This document shows, piece after piece, positions 5,092 through 6,850 of a stretch of 6,850 nucleotides of DNA (the stretch's first letter is position 1; each line of letters begins with the position of its first letter). Made by a program: the position numbers and the translations under genes. The DNA is taken from contig CAYZJD010000266.1 of assembly GCA_964478455.1 (NCBI GenBank), forward strand, positions 1 through 6,850. Direction: 5' to 3'. This stretch comes from CAYZJD01 sp964478455 (GTDB taxonomy: Bacteria; Acidobacteriota; Terriglobia; Bryobacterales; Bryobacteraceae). Below the pieces are notes generated by a model. It saw nothing but the letters and a program-made list of their open reading frames with translations. It made no database searches and was not told where the DNA came from.

Positions 5092-6348
5092 ATGAGCGAA
5101 CTGATCGACAACCGGGCGCATCGCGTCCGGACACTGAAGGAAATCATCAAGCATCTGCATGCCGGCGAATCGCCCGACGCGGTGAGGGGTCAACTGAAGG
5201 AGCTGGTCTGCGCGACCGACTACTCCGAGATCGTGGCCATGGAACAGGAACTAATGGCCGAGGGCATGCCCGTCGAGGAGATCCAGTCGATGTGCGACCT
5301 CCACTCCCAGGTGACGCGGGAGGTGCTGGTCCAGTTGCCGGCCAGGACCGTGCCGCCGGGGCATCCGGTGGATACGATGCGCCGAGAGAACAACGCGGTT
5401 CGCGGCGTCCTGTTCAAGATGCGGCAGGCGTTGAAAGAGATCCAGGCGCTTGCGGACGACAGCAGCGCCGCGGCTCCGCTGCTGGCCTGGCGGGAGGCCC
5501 TCAACGAACTGATGGACATCGAGAAGCACTACCAGCGCAAGGAGCACACCCTGTTCCCCGCCCTGGAACGCCATGGCATCACCGGACCCTCGAAGGTGAT
5601 GTGGGCCAAGGACGACGAGGTCAGGGACCTTCTGAAAGAACTGGGCGCGGCGCTTCGGCAGCAGGAGGCGACCGCAGCGGAGTGGAAGATCGTGGCGGCG
5701 AGCCTCGGCGAGACGGTCCTGAGCGCGGTCGAGGAGATGATCTACAAGGAGGAGAACATCCTCCTGCCGATGTGCCTGGACACCTTCACGGAGGAAGACT
5801 GGGCCGAGATCTGGCTCGCCTCCCCCCGCTACGGCTGGTGCCTGGTGGAGCCGCTCGACGCCTACCGGCCGCCGGAGTCAGTGGTGTGCGAGGGCCTGAA
5901 ACTGTCGTTTCAGGAGGGGATTCAACTGCCGACCGGCAATCTCACTCTTGGACAACTGACCGCCATCTTTTCGACGCTCCCGGTGGACATCACCTTTGTC
6001 GATGCCGACGACCGTGTGACCTTCTTCTCCGAAGGGCCGGACCGGATCTTCTCCCGCAGCCGGGCGATCATCGGCCGCAAGGTGCAGCATTGCCATCCGC
6101 CTCGCAGCGTGGAAGTGGTGGACCGGATCGTGACGGACTTTCGCGAAGGCCGCCAGAAGGTGGCCGAGTTCTGGATCAACTTCCACGGCCGGTTCGTACA
6201 CATCCGCTACTTCGCCGTGCGGGACGCCGACAACCGGTACCTTGGGACGCTCGAGGTGACCCAGGATCTGACGCGGCTGCGCGGCCTCGAGGGCGAGCGG
6301 CGCCTGCTTGAGTACGGCGAGGCGGCCGTCCACGGAGGAGCGCAATGA
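5092..6348 (+). CDS. DUF438-hemerythrin-like-PAS protein, probable redox/gas sensor
   Basis: The 418-residue soluble protein has three parts. DUF438 covers about 10-80 (TLKEIIKHLHAGESPD through MCDLHSQVTREVL). A hemerythrin HHE-like four-helix bundle covers about 88-245, with GHPVDTMRREN (His91, Glu99), EKHYQRKEHTLFPALER (His146, Glu151), VMWAKDDEVRDLL (Asp174, Asp175, Glu176) and MIYKEENILLPM (Glu220, Glu221). A C-terminal PAS domain covers about 285-400 (LPVDITFVDADDRVTFFSEG, then HCHPP at 333-337, then YLGTLEVTQDLT). This architecture is known as a family but its biochemistry is not; sensing of oxygen, nitric oxide or redox state through a non-heme iron site is an inference. There is no output domain such as a kinase, so signalling would be by protein contact. 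GAGGG (5085-5089) sits unusually close, two bases, before the ATG. Its last four bases overlap the next start codon (ATGA). Confidence 0.88.
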   Translation: MSELIDNRAHRVRTLKEIIKHLHAGESPDAVRGQLKELVCATDYSEIVAMEQELMAEGMPVEEIQSMCDLHSQVTREVLVQLPARTVPPGHPVDTMRRENNAVRGVLFKMRQALKEIQALADDSSAAAPLLAWREALNELMDIEKHYQRKEHTLFPALERHGITGPSKVMWAKDDEVRDLLKELGAALRQQEATAAEWKIVAASLGETVLSAVEEMIYKEENILLPMCLDTFTEEDWAEIWLASPRYGWCLVEPLDAYRPPESVVCEGLKLSFQEGIQLPTGNLTLGQLTAIFSTLPVDITFVDADDRVTFFSEGPDRIFSRSRAIIGRKVQHCHPPRSVEVVDRIVTDFREGRQKVAEFWINFHGRFVHIRYFAVRDADNRYLGTLEVTQDLTRLRGLEGERRLLEYGEAAVHGGAQ

Positions 6349-6850
6349 GCCTGCCCATCAATCCCGAGACGAAGGTCGGCACGTTGCTCGAAGTCTACCC
6401 TGGCATCGAGGAAGTCCTGATCGCGTGGGCACCCGCTTTCTCGAAGCTCAAGAATCCCATCCTGAGACGGACGGTGGCCAAGGTAGCGACGCTCGAACAG
6501 GCGGCGCGCATCGGCGGCGTGAGCGTCCGGGAACTTGTGCGGAAGCTCCGCGAGGCCGCCGGCCAGGAGGTTTCCGGAATCTCGCATGGGGGCGACGCCG
6601 CGCCGGCAGCGGACAATGGCGCTCCGGCGCCAGCCTGGCTCAGCCAGGAGCGGGTACAGTTCACCATCGATGCCGACAGCATGCTCGAGACCGGCGTGCA
6701 TCCCATCGGCAAAGTGCGCCAGTGCGCGGCGCTCCTTGAGCCGGGCGGGATCGTGGAGCTGACCAGTTCCTTCCGTCCCGAACCGCTGATTGACGCGATG
6801 CGGCGCAGCGGCCTCGCTGTTCACTCCATGGAGACCGCGCCCGGCCGGCA
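6345..6850 (+). CDS. DUF1858-DUF2249 protein, partial (3' end outside window)
   Basis: The frame is open from an ATG at 6345 to the right edge and gives 168 residues. A strong ribosome binding site, GGAGGAG (6334-6340), lies four bases before the ATG, and the start overlaps the DUF438 gene stop as ATGA, so the two are translationally coupled. Residues about 4-70 (INPETKVGTLLEVYPGIEEV, then IGGVSVRELVRKL) match DUF1858, a small helical domain seen next to hybrid-cluster and iron-handling proteins. A Gly/Ala/Pro-rich linker runs from about 74 to 98. Residues 108-168 (GVHPIGKV, LLEPGGIVELTSSFRPEPLI) match DUF2249, a SirA/TusA-like alpha/beta fold. Neither has an established reaction. Pairing with a hemerythrin/PAS protein suggests a shared role in redox or nitric-oxide response; this is inference from context. 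More domains may follow beyond the window. Confidence 0.85.
   Translation, partial: MSLPINPETKVGTLLEVYPGIEEVLIAWAPAFSKLKNPILRRTVAKVATLEQAARIGGVSVRELVRKLREAAGQEVSGISHGGDAAPAADNGAPAPAWLSQERVQFTIDADSMLETGVHPIGKVRQCAALLEPGGIVELTSSFRPEPLIDAMRRSGLAVHSMETAPGR

Noticed and set aside
4881..5150. 89-codon leftward frame in the divergent spacer overlapping the epimerase ATG
   Set aside because: It begins inside the DUF438 coding sequence on the other strand, has no ribosome binding site and no family resemblance; the ATGA at its end is probably coincidental.
5292..6311. 339-codon frame inside the DUF438-HHE-PAS gene
   Set aside because: Same-strand +1 shadow rich in Gly/Arg/Ala; the overlapping frame encodes the recognised three-domain protein.
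1..6850. CRISPR array, tRNA, rRNA, insertion sequence or attachment site
   Set aside because: No regularly spaced repeats, no tRNA-like cloverleaf, no transposase or terminal inverted repeats were seen. The toxin-antitoxin remnant is the only mobile-type trace.

Overview
The window comes from a GC-rich bacterial chromosome with compact, housekeeping-type gene content. The mix of genes is a coproheme decarboxylase (HemQ), a Tat-exported amidohydrolase, a ketose 3-epimerase-type TIM barrel, and a DUF438/hemerythrin/PAS protein paired with a DUF1858-DUF2249 protein. This mix suggests Acidobacteriota, perhaps the Bryobacter/Solibacter group. That assignment is an inference from gene content and style; no marker gene here settles it.

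Layout, left to right. Positions 2-277 (+) are the 3' end of recR. It converges on a leftward block across a 36-bp gap that holds a short tandem repeat (CGCAGAGG-type units, 285-310). The leftward block, read in its own direction, is: hemQ (3920-3057); a damaged UPF0175 antitoxin-like gene (about 3054-2810); an ATGA overlap into a collapsed DUF3368 PIN-toxin gene (2813-2610); a second ATGA overlap into a Tat-exported amidohydrolase (2613-1645); and, after 26 bp, mtaB (1618-314), a tRNA methylthiotransferase. Upstream of hemQ lies another leftward gene (4884-4003), a TIM-barrel sugar 3-epimerase with all four metal ligands and three substrate contacts of the D-psicose/D-tagatose 3-epimerase family. 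A 207-bp divergent intergenic region (4885-5091) separates it from a rightward operon. That operon has a DUF438-hemerythrin-PAS protein (5092-6348) and, through a third ATGA overlap, a DUF1858-DUF2249 protein that runs off the right edge (6345 onward).

The two parts most worth a second look are these. (1) 2610-3054 is the wreck of a UPF0175/DUF3368 toxin-antitoxin pair. The toxin frame keeps its first 10 residues, including the first PIN aspartate, joined in frame to its C-terminal third. The antitoxin has lost its normal start and is out of frame with the nearest ATG at a run of six G. (2) The 5092-6850 operon combines an atypical hemerythrin fold (no histidine in its second half), a PAS domain with an HCHPP motif, and two small domains of unknown function. 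A Crp/Fnr-like half-palindrome lies just upstream. This looks like a redox- or gas-responsive module of unknown biochemical role.

Long open frames antisense to mtaB, the amidohydrolase and the DUF438 gene are codon-bias shadows and are not annotated.
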